From positions 395,997 through 459,996 of the forward strand of contig JXTB01000326.1 of NCBI GenBank assembly GCA_002914805.1: a stretch of DNA of 64,000 nt, written 5' to 3'. Source of the stretch: Parasponia andersonii (lineage: Eukaryota; Streptophyta; Magnoliopsida; Rosales; Cannabaceae). The notes beneath the pieces were generated by a model that searched no databases, was not told where the DNA came from, and saw only the letters and a program-made list of their open reading frames with translations. Positions within the stretch are counted from its first letter, which is position 1; the number at the start of each line of letters is the position of its first letter. Below, in pieces: positions 19,739 to 32,424 of this stretch. Made by a program: the position numbers and the translations under genes.

Positions 19739-22700
19739 TTAGATGGAGAAATCACTTTCCCTAGTGTTTATGGAGCTTGCTTCTGAAAGCACAAGGGTGA
19801 CTGGGCAATGATCACTTCCGTAGAAACCTACAAGATAAGAACATCAACTTCAGTCACATATTAGCAGAAGAAACATAACAAGATTTTGAAATGTCATAAG
19901 CATGCAATACTTTTTTGTTTTTGTTTTGTTTTGTTTTTTTTTTTCCCTTTCGGTAATATACATCAACTTTTGCACCTTTATTAAGAGTTTAGAACATATC
20001 AGAAGATGGAGTTTCATTCAATATACATATCAGAAGATGGAGTTTCATTCAATATTTCTCAGTAAATAAACTAACCAAAAATAATTTACCAATATCCTTT
20101 TCTTTAACAAGACGAAAACCAAAAACCAAAAACCAAAAACCAAAAAAAAAAAAAACCAGAACTGGAGACATCCATAAGAACAATGGTTGAGCAATTGGAT
20201 GTTGGTGAGCCATTTGAAGATAGAAAAATGATCCAGCACTGCAAATATCTCTACCAATTCTAGGACTCTAAACCTGGGGTCCTAGTTTCAAGTATTACTC
20301 AAGAGAGCATGGAGAAAGCATGATACCTTTTAATTCGATCCCTTTTCCATGCATATCGCATACAAGAATCCTATCTTTGAGCTTCTCTGAGACAATGAAG
20401 TAGTCTATTCTCATCCTTTTGCCTCGATACCTGCAAGAAACTCATTATATGGATTGCCTGGTGGTATACCAACCTAATTATTCAAGCAATCATGATGTTC
20501 TACATATTTGAGGGGAATGGCACAAATTTTGATCAGCTCAAAAGCTGGAATGGATATAAGATTCTTACTTTCCAATAGGGTGTCCAGACCATGAAAATCC
20601 TTGTTCCATGTCTTTCTCTTTATGTAGCAATCTATATGCGTCTATTAGCTTCCCCCTGAAGCATAATCCACAAAGAAAGTCATCATGCTGTTAAAACATC
20701 ATAATATTGTATAAAGACAATCTAATGCTAAATCTCTCCTACCTACCCCTATCTTCCTGTATGAACAAAAGTTCCATTTTCCATCAGCTATAAGGTGTGA
20801 GGACAAGGAGCAATTAATTAAAACAGGAAATTTGGAAACCAGCCTTTTTCTTTCCCATGGAAGGAAAAAGGAAAAATGAAGGAAGACAGAGGGGAGAGTT
20901 CAGCTGAAGACATTTGTGTGCTTGGTAGTCTAGTAGTGACCTTTCTAACCGACCTCAGTCAAATGGAAAATACCATTAATTTACTGCTAATAGTTTCACC
21001 ATCATAAGTGTCAATAAATTATAAATAAAAGAAATATAACATACTCTTTCAATATGTTAGCAAAGCGCTTTCTCTCAGCCAAGGTAAATCCAGGCTGTCC
21101 ACAGTCCTATTAAGAAATCAAACCATCACTTTAGTAAGTGTTTCAACTAGACTATGCTCCAAACCAAAGGAAATGTGTAAACACTCAAAACAAGTGATCC
21201 CTACTCATTGCAGTAGCTCATTCTCAGTGTGTCACAATTTAACCTATTTTGGTCTAACATGAAAATAAAATCAGTCTTCCTTTTTTTTTTTTTTTTTCTG
21301 GTAATTGAAAATAAAGTACGGTTATCTACTAAGCAATATGCATAAGGCAATACAAAACCATATTTGTGTTCTAACAAAGCTTCAACGTCAGATATGTTAC
21401 CTCTTTATTTGGAGGAACATAACCATTAAGCTTAGCGGCACTGAAAAATTCTGGATGGCTCACATCAATCTCTTCATGGCTGCATGCAATTTATACTCAA
21501 ATTAAAGAATAGAAGGATGGTTTATGACAACAAAAGAGCAAATTAGAAGGATGGTTTTATGAAAACTCAAGAGCAAATCAAAGTTGGTCATGGTCAGCAA
21601 AATTCGAGAAAGACTCGAAAAATTATCATGCCTGCTACCGTATGAGCGATATTGTTATTTTCAAGTCAACATGTTTTTCCTTGTTAGATCTTTTCTTCCC
21701 CTTCTCAAATTGGTCACTTTGTATTCCCTTTCCTTTTTTTTATAGTTTACATTTTGGCCAGACTCTTTTGTGCAAAATGGGTATTATAGACACCAAGCTG
21801 CAAGGGATCCATCTTACCATCTAGAAGTGCTTAAACAATAGATCAGCATCTGCATGCATATGTGCGTATATACATTGATCGGATTTCTTTTCAGACATGA
21901 AACAAACAGAAATTTGTCCCCTGCTCTCAAAAAAACAAAACGAAACCACAAAGGAGGTAAAGAAAGAAGAAGAAAGAAATAAAACACTGACCTAACATTA
22001 AGATCACCACACCATATGAGAGGCTTATCTGAACACTGCAAAACAAACTCCAGTATCCTTTTATCCCATGTTCTTCTCCTTGGAAATGAGTTCTCCTCCT
22101 CTTTCCAACCATTGTTTGGTGCATATGTATTCAAGATTCTGAATGTCTCAAATTCAGCCAAAATAACCCGGCCATCTGGTTCGTGCTTTGAAGCTAACAA
22201 AAATGACAACAGAATAAATTCACTGCTGTTCCATGTACGTATAAATATTAGAGACCAGTATTAAGGGAATAATTTGCAATGTGAAAAATAAGGCAACTTA
22301 CTGCAAGCTGACTTTAATGGGATAATGCTTCCTAAGATATGACTTTTATCATAACGTGAAGTATTAAGATTTGTGCTCATACCCTTTTTGTCTAGATTGA
22401 AAAAAACTGCTTTTGGTTGGAAGCATTTCTTTATAATTAATGCAGTCCCTGCATACTTTGAATCTGCAAGAGACCACCAAACACGATAATTACTAAAAGG
22501 TGGGGAGGACAAGGCACGCATCATTATCTGCAAGATCAAGAAAAAGAAAACTTATATTAGTAATACATAACAATTCGATTATACAATTTTACATTCAACA
22601 AGGAGATCCATTAAAGAAAAAGGGTAAGTGGAAAAGGTGTTACCTGCTTTTCTTCACGTGCTGAGCCAGTATCATCTTTCAACTCTCCTGGGTTTTTAGG

Positions 22701-23668
22701 TGCACCCTTTGAGCCAGCAGCAGGTATCCTCACTTCCTAACATTAGTTTGTGGTTCGAAGGTTCTTGTCAAAAATTTGTTACTTAGACTCAGTACAAGCG
22801 TAACGAAAAAAGATTAAACAGAGACAGCACCACCATGAACTAAAATATTCAAGCCCACATGGATTACCTAATATATAATATATCATATATGTCACCATAA
22901 CATGCGCTCCCACACAGTTTTATTTTTTATTTTTTTTTTATGGACTCTTTGGCTCTTTCTAGGACGTATTTTACAACTTCTGCTAATCTCTCTCTCTCTT
23001 GATAATAAACTTCTGCTAATATAAAAAGTATCAGATGACATTCTACCATATGCAGTGATCATCAGAAAGAAATCAAAACAAACAAGATAAAATAATCATA
23101 CCTTTTGCTACCTTTTACTAAACATCAAACTGTAACTCCTTGTAGCTAATGTGAGCAAATGGCATCAATGTTGCTACAATATTTTAAGAATCCTTAAACC
23201 CCAGCCGCTAAAATTAAACCTCAAATTCAGAGAACCAAACACCCAGATCCCTATACACATACTCATCAATGATCAGAGACCCAAATAACAAAAACCCATG
23301 TTCCAAAACACAAAAAAATCAAAATCCTTAAACCCATTTGCCATCACATGGATATTCATAAGTGTATACCAAATCCCAACATCCCCCCCCCCCCAAAAAA
23401 AAAGGTACTTCAAAATAGAGTGGACAGTACTCACCTGTATGGCAATGACATCAGGGTCAAAACCAGTGATGAAATTAGTAAACTCAGGCCAGTCGTTCTT
23501 GACCCGAAGAAGAAAACTATTGGCATTCCAAGTTAAGAACTTGAGAGGTTCTGTCTTCGTATTCTCACCTATTGTTTCTCCATTCTCACTGTTTTTCTTA
23601 GAGGCTGAAAGAGTGGGCTTCTTGGTCGATGACCCATCTTTCTCTACTGGTTGAAAGTACCGTTTCAT
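19739..23668 (-). CDS. APE1L: APE1L-type apurinic/apyrimidinic endonuclease (exonuclease III family)
   Basis: Base-excision repair nuclease of the exonuclease-endonuclease-phosphatase fold, which cleaves DNA at abasic sites and trims blocked 3' ends. Nine exons: 23668-23435, 22736-22644, 22527-22383, 22193-21992, 21479-21401, 21106-21045, 20655-20569, 20430-20327, 19827-19739. Spliced CDS 1095 nt, 364 aa, which is the length I recall for Arabidopsis APE1L (At3g48425). Catalytic motifs are in order: LTWNANS (N48), Q-E at the exon 1/2 junction (E79), NTYAPNNGW (Y181), WCGDLN (D221, N223), RIDYF, and GSDHCPV (D341, H342). The N-terminus MKRYFQP starts at the first ATG. All active-site residues are present, so it should be functional. 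Its head-to-head neighbour is CbbY, 2 kb away. Confidence 0.95.
19994..20055. repeat. 31-bp tandem duplication in APE1L intron 8
   Basis: Two perfect copies of a unit beginning acatatcagaagatggag, at 19994 and 20025. Intronic; no function apparent. Confidence 0.85.
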
Positions 23669-25636
23669 CGTCTCCTGCGCTCTCTCAATTCTTACTACAG
23701 TGTTTTTTTGATTAAGTGGAGAGTAGAGATCAGAGCCTGAGCTTTCTTCCCTCTGTGATTTCGTTACTGGACCCCATAATAAAATTTTTAAGGAAAAGGG
23801 ATTTTAACCATTTTACCTATAAAAAAAAAATTACAAAAATACAGTTTTTCCCCTTTGCTTCTTCTTTTTTATTTTTGTACCTTTTTTTAAAAGAAAAATA
23901 TCGTTTTTTAAATTTTTTAGAAAAATATCATTTTGAAAATAGTTACTAGTTAGCTATTTCTAAAACTGATTACAGATCATCCGTTATAAATACCTTTCAT
24001 TACTGATTACCAAGGCTCGAAATCTAGTTACTATTTGAAAAATGATATGTTTCTAAAATTGGTTATCAGTGCTCGAAAATTAGTTAGTATTTGAAAAATG
24101 ACACGTTTCTAAAATTTTTTCAAAAATAATATTTTCCTAAAAAATGCAGTGTCATATTTAGAAAAAACTAAGCCCACTATATTTTTCTAATTCTTTTCTA
24201 AAAAAGTTGTAGATGGCCTAATTTTTTCTTTTAATAATTTCACCAATTTTAGGTATATATTTCATATGTGACATAGTGCATACATATATATATATATATA
24301 TATGGTTGCCAATCCAATAGGTATTTTTTTTCTTTACCTATGGGTAGATATTTTTTTTTAGCCGTTGGATCACCATGGTGATCCAATAGCTATAATGAAG
24401 TGCATGAAAAGACGTGCATCATTAATGATCTTTCTCTCTCTTACTTTTTACAATAAAAAAATATACATGCTAAATTTTCATTAGCCAAATTGATACCTAT
24501 TTATAGGTAAAAAAAAAAAATACCCACTGAATTGGTACCCTATATATATATATATATTACATTGTAAAGCGTATGTTTATTTTTTTCCCAGAAAAGTCCT
24601 TGAGAGAATTATATTAAAATGCTAGCCAAACTTGCTACAAAAATAGTACAAGTTTCTAAATGAAATACAAATATCTTTCGATAAAAACCAATATCAATAT
24701 GATAAAAACAGATAACGTGGGTTTTCATATTTTTAATTACAAGAAATATGATTATAAAATTCTACTTTTCATTTACAGGAAAAAAACTATTCTTGGACTA
24801 AACTCACTTGAGGTATCCATTAGTAAGCACTACAGTAGTCTCCTTTTTATTTATTGCGTTCATCAGTAAACACTATATTTTTCATAATATTTATCAATAA
24901 AGTCAACCTCTACACATCGTTCATCAACAAACTCTACTTTCTTCATAATATTCATTAGTAAACGCTAAAATAATATTTCTAGATCTGGCTCGTGAAAGTC
25001 ACAAATTTAGAAAAAAATTAAAAAAGATACAAAAAAAAAACTCTAGAAATAGAAGAACTAAAATACAACAAAAAAAATACCACAAATATATAGATCTGAA
25101 TGTATACAAGAAACATGAAAAACAACCTAAAATAGATTTAGGTGGACATCAATCATCACAAAAAGAAAAGAATAAAAGAAAAACTAAAAACAAAAGAAAA
25201 ACAGAAAAAAGAAAACCTATAAGGGGAGAGTGAGGGGCCCCTTCCTTGGTAAGGGACCCGATTTTAGAGAGAAGCTAGAGCCTTCCCTAATTTGATTCTT
25301 TGAAGCTAGCGAAAGTTGAAAAACACCTCTCTCGTGCATGCTTGTTTTTAGATATACTTTTTATATATCATGTGTAAAATACATATGGTATAAATTTCTC
25401 CCAAAATGGCTACGATTCTATTAAAAGTAAAAACGCGTATCTATGTAGATATGCTTGAAGAGAGGGGTATTTGTCTAGTTTTACCAACCCAATACGCATC
25501 TAGCCCACTAGATATCACTCTGTGGCCCAAACAGGGGAGAGAGTGTGTGAACGTGGGAGGTTAGTGGATAAGTTGGGGTCCGACCGTTACAAAATAAACA
25601 CACCCAAGTTCGACAGTTGAGAGGAGAGAATTTGCA
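23669..25636. other. Divergent intergenic region between APE1L and CbbY
   Basis: This 2 kb must contain both promoters because the genes are transcribed away from each other. It is interrupted by MITE copy C. Near CbbY, AGCCCA (25502) and GGCCCA (25524) are site II-like motifs, and AACGTGGG near 25549 has an ACGT core. A loose ~57 bp direct repeat occurs around 24003-24112, and a degenerate ttcatca-taaac repeat around 24860-24970. No coding sequence is visible. Confidence 0.5.
24304..24540 (-). mobile_element. TA-microsatellite-associated MITE, copy C
   Basis: A 237 bp copy in inverted orientation relative to copies A and B, flanked by TA runs at about 24283-24303 and 24541-24556. The ends read GGTTGCCAATCCAATAGG at the left and, reverse-complemented, GGGTACCAATTCAGTGGG at the right. 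It contains a perfect 18 bp palindrome GGATCACCATGGTGATCC near 24367-24384, where the other copies are imperfect. Confidence 0.85.
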
Positions 25637-28632
25637 ATGGCGTCCATCTCTCTTTCCTTAGCTACAATATCTTATTCAAAAGCTTTGGTTTCCCACCAAA
25701 GGATCTCCTCCATTGCCAGCCTCAAACCCCATGAGAGGACCTTATCATCTTCTCTACTGGGTGCCACTCTAAGACCAAGACTGTTGACCACAAGCAGAGG
25801 AAGAAGCTCTTCTAACACTGTGATCACTTGTTTAGCTTCTCCTTCTTCTTCTTCTTCGCTTCTTCCATCGGCTCTTCTATTTGACTGTGATGGAGTCCTT
25901 GTTGATACTGAGAAAGATGGTCACCGCATTTCTTTCAATGACACTTTCAAAGAGGTAACTGAGCATTTTTTGCCTTTAATTTTTCCTCAGATTTTCTCTG
26001 TCCTCTTTGTTTTATGGAGTTGGGAGCCTTATTTTGAATTCAATGAAGTTTTTAGAATCTGGGTTTTTAGTTTTATTGGGATTTTAAGAGAATATTTTTG
26101 TTTGGTTGCTTGGAAAATGGTGGGAAAGAAGAGGTGTTTGATACTTTCTTTTTGGGGTTTTATTAGCTTGGGAGAATGGCTTAAATGGATTAATGACATA
26201 CACTGTGATTGATTGTGCAGAGAGAATTGGGTGTTACTTGGGATGTTGATTTGTATGGGGAGCTGCTCAAAATTGGAGGTGGAAAAGAGAGGTAACGTCT
26301 TCCATAAATAACTTTTCTCCTTTCAAATTAAACTATTATGATTTGCACCAGAAATTTTTGAATTCCTTTTTTATACATAAATTGGATAATATATGTCAGA
26401 AATTTGAGTTGACAGTAGTGATCGATTAATTTTGGTTATTGTAGAATGACTGCCTACTTCAACAAGACAGGTTGGCCAGAAAAAGCTCCTAAGAGCGAAG
26501 AAGAGCGAAAGGAATTCATAGCTTCGCTTCACAAGCGAAAGACCGAGTTGTTCATGGCTCTTATTGAGAAAAAACTCCTCCCTCTTCGACCTGGCGTAGC
26601 TAAGTTGGTTTCTGCCTGACCTGTTTATCGTTCGATTGTTGGGTTTTATATAAATTTTCATCTTTTAGTTGAGATTCAATCTTGAAAGTAAGTTAGATAG
26701 TCATCAAGATGAGTCTTTTCTTAGATTAATCATTGATGAAGTTGGTATTTACAACCTTTCGGCTTCGTACGTGTATATTGGTCTTTTCATGTCTTTAATT
26801 AGATAGTCATCAAGATGAGTCTTTTCTTAGAATAATCATTGATGAAGTTGGTATTTACCACCTTCCGGCTTCGTACGTGTATATATTGGTCTTTTCATGT
26901 CTTTAATTATAAATGAGTTGGCTCCCAAAGTCTTAAATATGAGTTTATTTCGAGTATGAATGTAAAATTCCCGAAGTCACGTTGGTGAGTTCCTTTTATC
27001 AAATTGTACAGGCTGATTGATCAAGCTTTGGAAGAAGGAGTCAAAGTTGCTGTGTGTAGCACTTCTAATGAGAAGGCGGTATGCTTAATTGGGTTCCAAA
27101 ATTCTTATTCCTAGTTGCTGAGATTTATCTCTACTAGAGCCAAACTCATATGAAGGAAAGTATTTTTCAGACAAAAGCAGTAGGAATTGATGAGAGGAAA
27201 CTAATTATTAATAAGGGGCCTGGCCTAATTTGATCTCAAGCACAATTTTCTCTATCAGATTCTGATCTTGAAGTTCTTTGAAGCTTTATAAGCATTTCGT
27301 GTTATTGATGGGATTTAGTATATTGCTGAATGTGATTTTTTTGATCATCTTAAAATACTTAGCTCAGCAGTGTTCTGCCTGTTTGATTTATTGACTCTTT
27401 TGATACCCTTTGAATCATGACGATTGATCTGCATGTTGTTTTAAGGTCTCTGCAATTGTAAGTTTCTTGCTTGGACCTGAGAGGGCGGAGAAAATCCAGA
27501 TTTTTGCAGGAGATGTTGTTCCCCGCAAGAAGCCTGATCCAGTATACTTTCCATCGCTTTTTACACTTTTTCCTAGTAAAATCATGTGTTGAATTGTGTG
27601 AAGATACCATACAAATTGAGAATTTTAGTATCTCCAAATGTAAAGGCACAACTCCATTTTTTAGCCAGTCATCATGCTCATGGCCAAGGATAGCCTTTCC
27701 CTATTCTTAACTAACTATGTTCCCATAAATGCAACATAATGGGCTAGAATTAATCATGGTATAGAAAAGAAATGATTTTGCAATTTTGTAGGATTCAAGA
27801 AAGAAATCTGGTTACTAGTTAGAGCCCCTTTCTATATCCTATTGTGCAACTTAGTTAAGCCTTTCAGATTTTTAGAAGAAAGAATAATAGGGGGTGTATT
27901 TTTTCTTCCTATCCCCTAATATGTATTTCTTCTTCCTTACAGGCTATTTATATACTGGCGGCCAACACCCTCGGTGTTGATCCTTTGAGGTATTTCATGA
28001 TAGTAGAACCTATATTTTGTGTGATGCTACACTGATCAACTCAGTGTGGCTTCATTTTTGTTGTTGACACTCTGGATGAGGTTCAAAGAACAGTCGATGA
28101 GTTGGTTACCTTGAATTCTATCTGTCCTCAGCACATAGCTTTATTCAACTTTTGAATGGTTTTTGATCATGTTTCATTGTGTACTCACAAAAACTTGAAT
28201 GGCTGAGTTATTGCAACTCAAAGAAATGATGGTTTTATTATTCTTTGCAGTTGTGTTGTTATAGAGGACAGTGCCATAGGTCTTGCAGCTGCAAAAGCTG
28301 CTGGAATGAAGTGCATAGTAACTAAAAGCGGGTACTTTCTTTTCTCTGTATCTGCAAAATGTTTATGTTTTCAATCATGTCTATGTTGCTAGTAGCCCTG
28401 ATATTTTAGTTAGTTGACATTTTCTGACTAATTGTCACGGTGATTCTTGGTAGGTAGAATAGTGATCTAATTAAGATGTTAAACTCTTTGGAATTGATCT
28501 CGTTGCAGATACACAGCAAATGAAGACTTTTTAAATGCTGATGCGGTTTTTGACTTCATTGGAGATCCTCCAGAGGAGAGGTTTGGCTTGGCATTTGCCA
28601 GAAGCCTTCTTGAGAAGCAGTATGTAAGCTAG
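25637..28632 (+). CDS. CBBY: Plastid CbbY-like HAD phosphatase (xylulose-1,5-bisphosphate phosphatase type)
   Basis: Haloacid dehalogenase superfamily sugar phosphatase. The Arabidopsis relative (recalled as At3g48420) removes the Rubisco inhibitor xylulose-1,5-bisphosphate in chloroplasts. Eight exons: 25637-25954, 26221-26291, 26445-26603, 27012-27078, 27446-27541, 27943-27989, 28251-28331, 28509-28632; 963 nt, 320 aa, all GT-AG. Seen: a Ser/Thr/Arg-rich N-terminus of about 70 residues without acidic residues at the start, typical of a plastid transit peptide; HAD motif I LLFDCDGVLVDT with nucleophile D83 and D85; motif II VCSTSNEK (S199); motif III KKPDP (K233/K234); motif IV VIEDSAIGLAAAKAAGM (E258, D259). 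The exon 3 donor is AA-gttggt, fixed by frame (K-L-I-D-Q). The open frame running past exon 1 is retained intron. All catalytic residues are present. Confidence 0.95.
26694..26908. repeat. 106-bp tandem duplication in CbbY intron 3
   Basis: Two copies starting at 26694 and 26800, each beginning tagatagtcatcaagatgag, with only a few differences between them. They lie within the intron between exons 3 and 4. Confidence 0.85.
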
Positions 28633-29514
28633 TCTATTATGTACAATGTAGTTTTTTACTCTTTATTTATTTTTATTTTTATTATTTTTTTTTTTTGGGG
28701 GGGGGGGGGGTGGAGTTCCTCTCTTGGGGTCTAGTATGATGAAATTAAATAAAGTATGAAGGTCTATGGTGATAAAGCATAATTAAGGTTTTCTGATTGC
28801 CAAGCCAAGTTAATGGAATCATGATCAGCTGGGTCTCTTGTTAATTTGTGGTGGATGTAGTAAAAGGTTGATTTGGTATGGTATGAGATCTCTTTCACAG
28901 TTTGCGAAAAAAAAAAAAATAATAATTGTAAACATTGTGTTCTTCGCATTAACAATTTTATATCCTGCTTTAACGTTCTTAGGACACTTTTAATTAGTCT
29001 CAATTAATTTAACACACATACAAATATGCGTCTGTAAGTATTGAGTATGAGTGCTGAATGTTGAAACATCTACACACACACACACATATACATATATCAG
29101 TTCCATAACTCGTTTTTGTTTTAAAATACGACACGCCGTATATCCGGTTTATTAACCAAAGAAAAAAGTTACGGAGAGATAGGCATGTAATTTTTCGTGG
29201 ATGTCGTTTTTCCAAACATGTCGTAAATGTCTCCTAATTAAGCTACATGTCGTTTAACAGAATCTTTATTATTGTTATTATTTTTCTAGTCGTATAAGAA
29301 TACAAATAACATTAACTGACATTAAACATATAAAAACTATAAGGGACCACCAAGCAAGTAATTACTAATTAATTCCCAATCCAGAAATTTAAAAACGTAC
29401 AGATAAGGCCAAAATTCTGCAACACCCAAATTTCAAGGGAGCCTATAGAAATATGCAATCCAAGCATGGCAGACATATTACCGTAGCAAGCATGACCTCT
29501 TCAACTTGATCTCC

Positions 29515-29557
<43 letters not shown>

Positions 29558-29807
29558 ACAGACTATACTACCACTAGCTAGCCATTCAAATTTAATTCCA
29601 ATTATAACAACGTTCCGCTTATGACCTCTCAAATTTGATCATATCTAGTTCGCTTTTCAAAGAAAATATATATAGAACATATATCTCGAGTAAATGAAAT
29701 AAATTAACAATATGTATAACAAGTGTAGAGTGGATATAAGATCTAACTAGCTACCTGAACATGAGTGAAGAGGAATCGTGACTGACTCATATAAATATAT
29801 ATATATA
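28633..29807. other. Intergenic region downstream of CbbY
   Basis: Contains the CbbY 3' UTR, a T-run followed by a 14-base G homopolymer (28697-28710), a short CA run near 29073-29085, and a (GA)n microsatellite at about 29518-29555. No gene can be supported. Confidence 0.5.
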
Positions 29808-30048
29808 GGTTGTCAATCTAATAGGTATTTTTTTTCTTTACCTATGGATATGTATTTTTTTCTTAACCATTGGATTATCATCTAATAGTGATCCAATGAC
29901 TATAATGAAGTGCATAAAAAGACGTGCATTATTAATGCTCTTTCTCTCTTACTTTTTACAATAAAAAAATATATATGCTAAATTTTCATTGGCTAAATTG
30001 ATACCTATGCATAGGTAAAAAAAAAAAAATACCTACTGGATTGGTGCC
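29808..30048 (-). mobile_element. TA-microsatellite-associated MITE, copy D
   Basis: A 241 bp copy in the same orientation as copy C. The left end reads GGTTGTCAATCTAATAGG and the reverse-complemented right end GGCACCAATCCAGTAGG. TA runs adjoin both ends (up to 29807 and 30049-30071). Over its length it matches copies A-C with scattered substitutions. Confidence 0.85.
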
Positions 30049-31349
30049 TATATATATATATATATATATATAAAATAGTTTTGAGGACGTGCCTCCTCCC
30101 GTATATTTTTTATTTTTTGGCGAAATATATTATAGTGTTAGTTATAATTGATGTTTTAAATATAGATTGATATTCTAAGGTAGAAAAGAAAAAAAATGTT
30201 TTCCTGTATAAAAATTTTATATGAAGGATTAATTGTAAAAAAAAAAAATGTATGGATGAACTACTTTCACAAGATAATCAATTCTTTTGATTAATTAAGA
30301 AAAAAATATTTTTCTTTGCCATTAAATTGTTTTGTTTATTTTATTTTATTTTTTAAGTTATTCTATGATTTATTTTTCTTAAAATAATAAATATAACGGA
30401 CTAAGCTACTGTCACGATGATAATAAAAATTGAAAGAGAAAAAAAAAAGAGCTTTTATAATTATGGAAAAAAAACAGAGTAATTGAAATACAATTTGAAA
30501 AGGCAAGTTTACTAAAAAAAATGAAAAATGAAAAAGGCAAGTGAAGATAGAAAGAAAAAATAAATAACTAAAAAAATTGTCGTAAATAGAAAAATGTAAG
30601 TGGGATCCTGGGTCGGTATATATAACGAGGAGTAAAACGAAATTTTAATACACCAAATCATCTTAAACTAATTAATAAATGACATATTTGTATTAGCTTT
30701 TTCTTTTTTTTTTTTAAAAAAGTGAGGTTTAACTAATGACCATCATATACTACAAATTTAAAGGAAAATAACACACGCACTCTACCAAAGTTTGAACCTT
30801 GATCCCAAACTCATACACATCCCTCAAATCTTGGATCAACTGAGCTAGTCCCAGTTAGTTATATTTGTATTAGAAGGATAAAACTATAAAATAAGAGTAT
30901 AAATGGCAACAAAAAAATTGAATGCTGCTTATTTATTGACACTTATTATATAAATAAATAAAAATAAAAATAAATCCATATTTAATGTTTATTTTTTATT
31001 TTCTATTTTTACATAAGTTTTTATTTTTTACGTAAAAAAATGATGAATTTTAATGTTACAAAACAATAATTATAGATATAGGAATAAAAAAAAAACTTCC
31101 AGGTGCATATATATATATATATATGTATATATATATGAAAGAAAGACAAGAACAAAAACAGAAACGGGAGAGAGAGAACTTTTTCCTTTTGAGAAATGGT
31201 CATCCGCATTGGCACATCTCCGTCACATTCGTACTAACGGCCCCACAACCTTAGTAATTTGTAGTTACAAGCTTTTTTGATTTGGCTTGAAGCAGGTTAG
31301 ACCATTTTGTTGAGTAGACTAGCTTTAATTCACTTTTAGTTTTTTTTTT
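30049..31349. other. AT-rich intergenic region before the assembly gap
   Basis: Low-complexity A/T-rich DNA with a TA run at 30049-30071 and another at about 31107-31136. No coding sequence, RNA gene or further element is recognisable. Confidence 0.5.
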
Positions 31350-31621
31350 NNNNNNNNNNNNNNNNNNNNNNNNNNNNNNNNNNNNNNNNNNNNNNNNNNN
31401 NNNNNNNNNNNNNNNNNNNNNNNNNNNNNNNNNNNNNNNNNNNNNNNNNNNNNNNNNNNNNNNNNNNNNNNNNNNNNNNNNNNNNNNNNNNNNNNNNNNN
31501 NNNNNNNNNNNNNNNNNNNNNNNNNNNNNNNNNNNNNNNNNNNNNNNNNNNNNNNNNNNNNNNNNNNNNNNNNNNNNNNNNNNNNNNNNNNNNNNNNNNN
31601 NNNNNNNNNNNNNNNNNNNNN
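31350..31621. other. Assembly gap (272 N)
   Basis: A run of N, bordered by a T-run on its left. A frame open on the minus strand enters the gap from the right, so the gap may hide part of a gene. Confidence 1.
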
Positions 31622-31880
31622 TTTTGGTGAGTGAGGCTTGCGAAGGCGGCGAAAAAGACTGAGACTTTTCGGTTCCAATCTCGGGTGGTCCATATTCTTT
31701 AGAGCTTGGGGTTGAGGGTTAGTGGATGTAGGATTCGTAGGTGGGGTAACTGGGTCAGATACGGAGGTCGGACCTGATAGAGGGAGGATTAGGAGTGGTG
31801 GTGGTAATGGTGTTTGTTGTTTTGTGGTAATGTGGAGTTTGGGAGGAGAGGAAGGTAAGAAAGGCTATGGAGAAGAAAAG
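31622..31880 (-). CDS. Possible truncated exon running into the assembly gap
   Basis: On the minus strand a frame stays open from a possible splice acceptor (ttctccatag, about 31866-31875) to the edge of the gap. It encodes a Pro/Thr-rich stretch (SDPVTPPTNPTSTNPQPQ) followed by MDHPRLEPKSLSLFRRLRK. The only in-frame ATG is at 31693. Base composition is more balanced than in the surroundings, which hints at coding or 5' UTR sequence. I do not recognise the family, and the part inside the gap is unreadable, so this is tentative. It could equally be a transcribed leader. Confidence 0.25.
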
Positions 31881-31962
31881 AGAGAGAAGGAAAGGCTTGC
31901 GGAGGAAGTGTAGTTTGGGAATGTCGATTTGTATTATGCACGAGGTATTAGGACTACCATAC

Positions 31963-31965
<3 letters not shown>

Positions 31966-32003
<38 letters not shown>

Positions 32004-32140
32004 CGTGTGATGATAGAGTTGGTATATGTATTAGAATCGAGTTCAAGGATACTGAAATGTGTATATATATATTGAGAAGAATATGCAAAAATTAATACAC
32101 ATGTGTATATATATATATAGAGAGAGAGAGAGAGGAGAGT
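31966..32140. repeat. (GA)n microsatellites
   Basis: Two GA runs, about 31966-31996 and 32119-32133, separated by TA-rich DNA. They lie just left of the nested retrotransposons. Confidence 0.85.
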
Positions 32141-32424
32141 TTGTACGTGTGACGATATTCGGCCTTGCAAATGGCTAAACATGATAAGAGGCAGTATATA
32201 ACAATAATATTTGATCTCAATATAAACTTTTTGATTCATTAAATTCAATTTACACATCCAAAAAACAAGAAGTAGATATGATTAATTTAAAATACAAAAA
32301 CTACAGATACAACAAACTAGAGAAATATATGTGGAGATAACGTAGAAGTAGCTTTTGATGAAATTTTTGAAATCAAATCTTTCAAATTTGAGGAAATTCA
32401 GGTGGTGAAGATTTTGGAGCTGCA

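Noticed and set aside
25955-26212. Long open frame continuing past CbbY exon 1
   Set aside because: It is read-through of intron 1: a GT donor in the right phase is followed by a clear acceptor at 26219-26220 and conserved HAD sequence.
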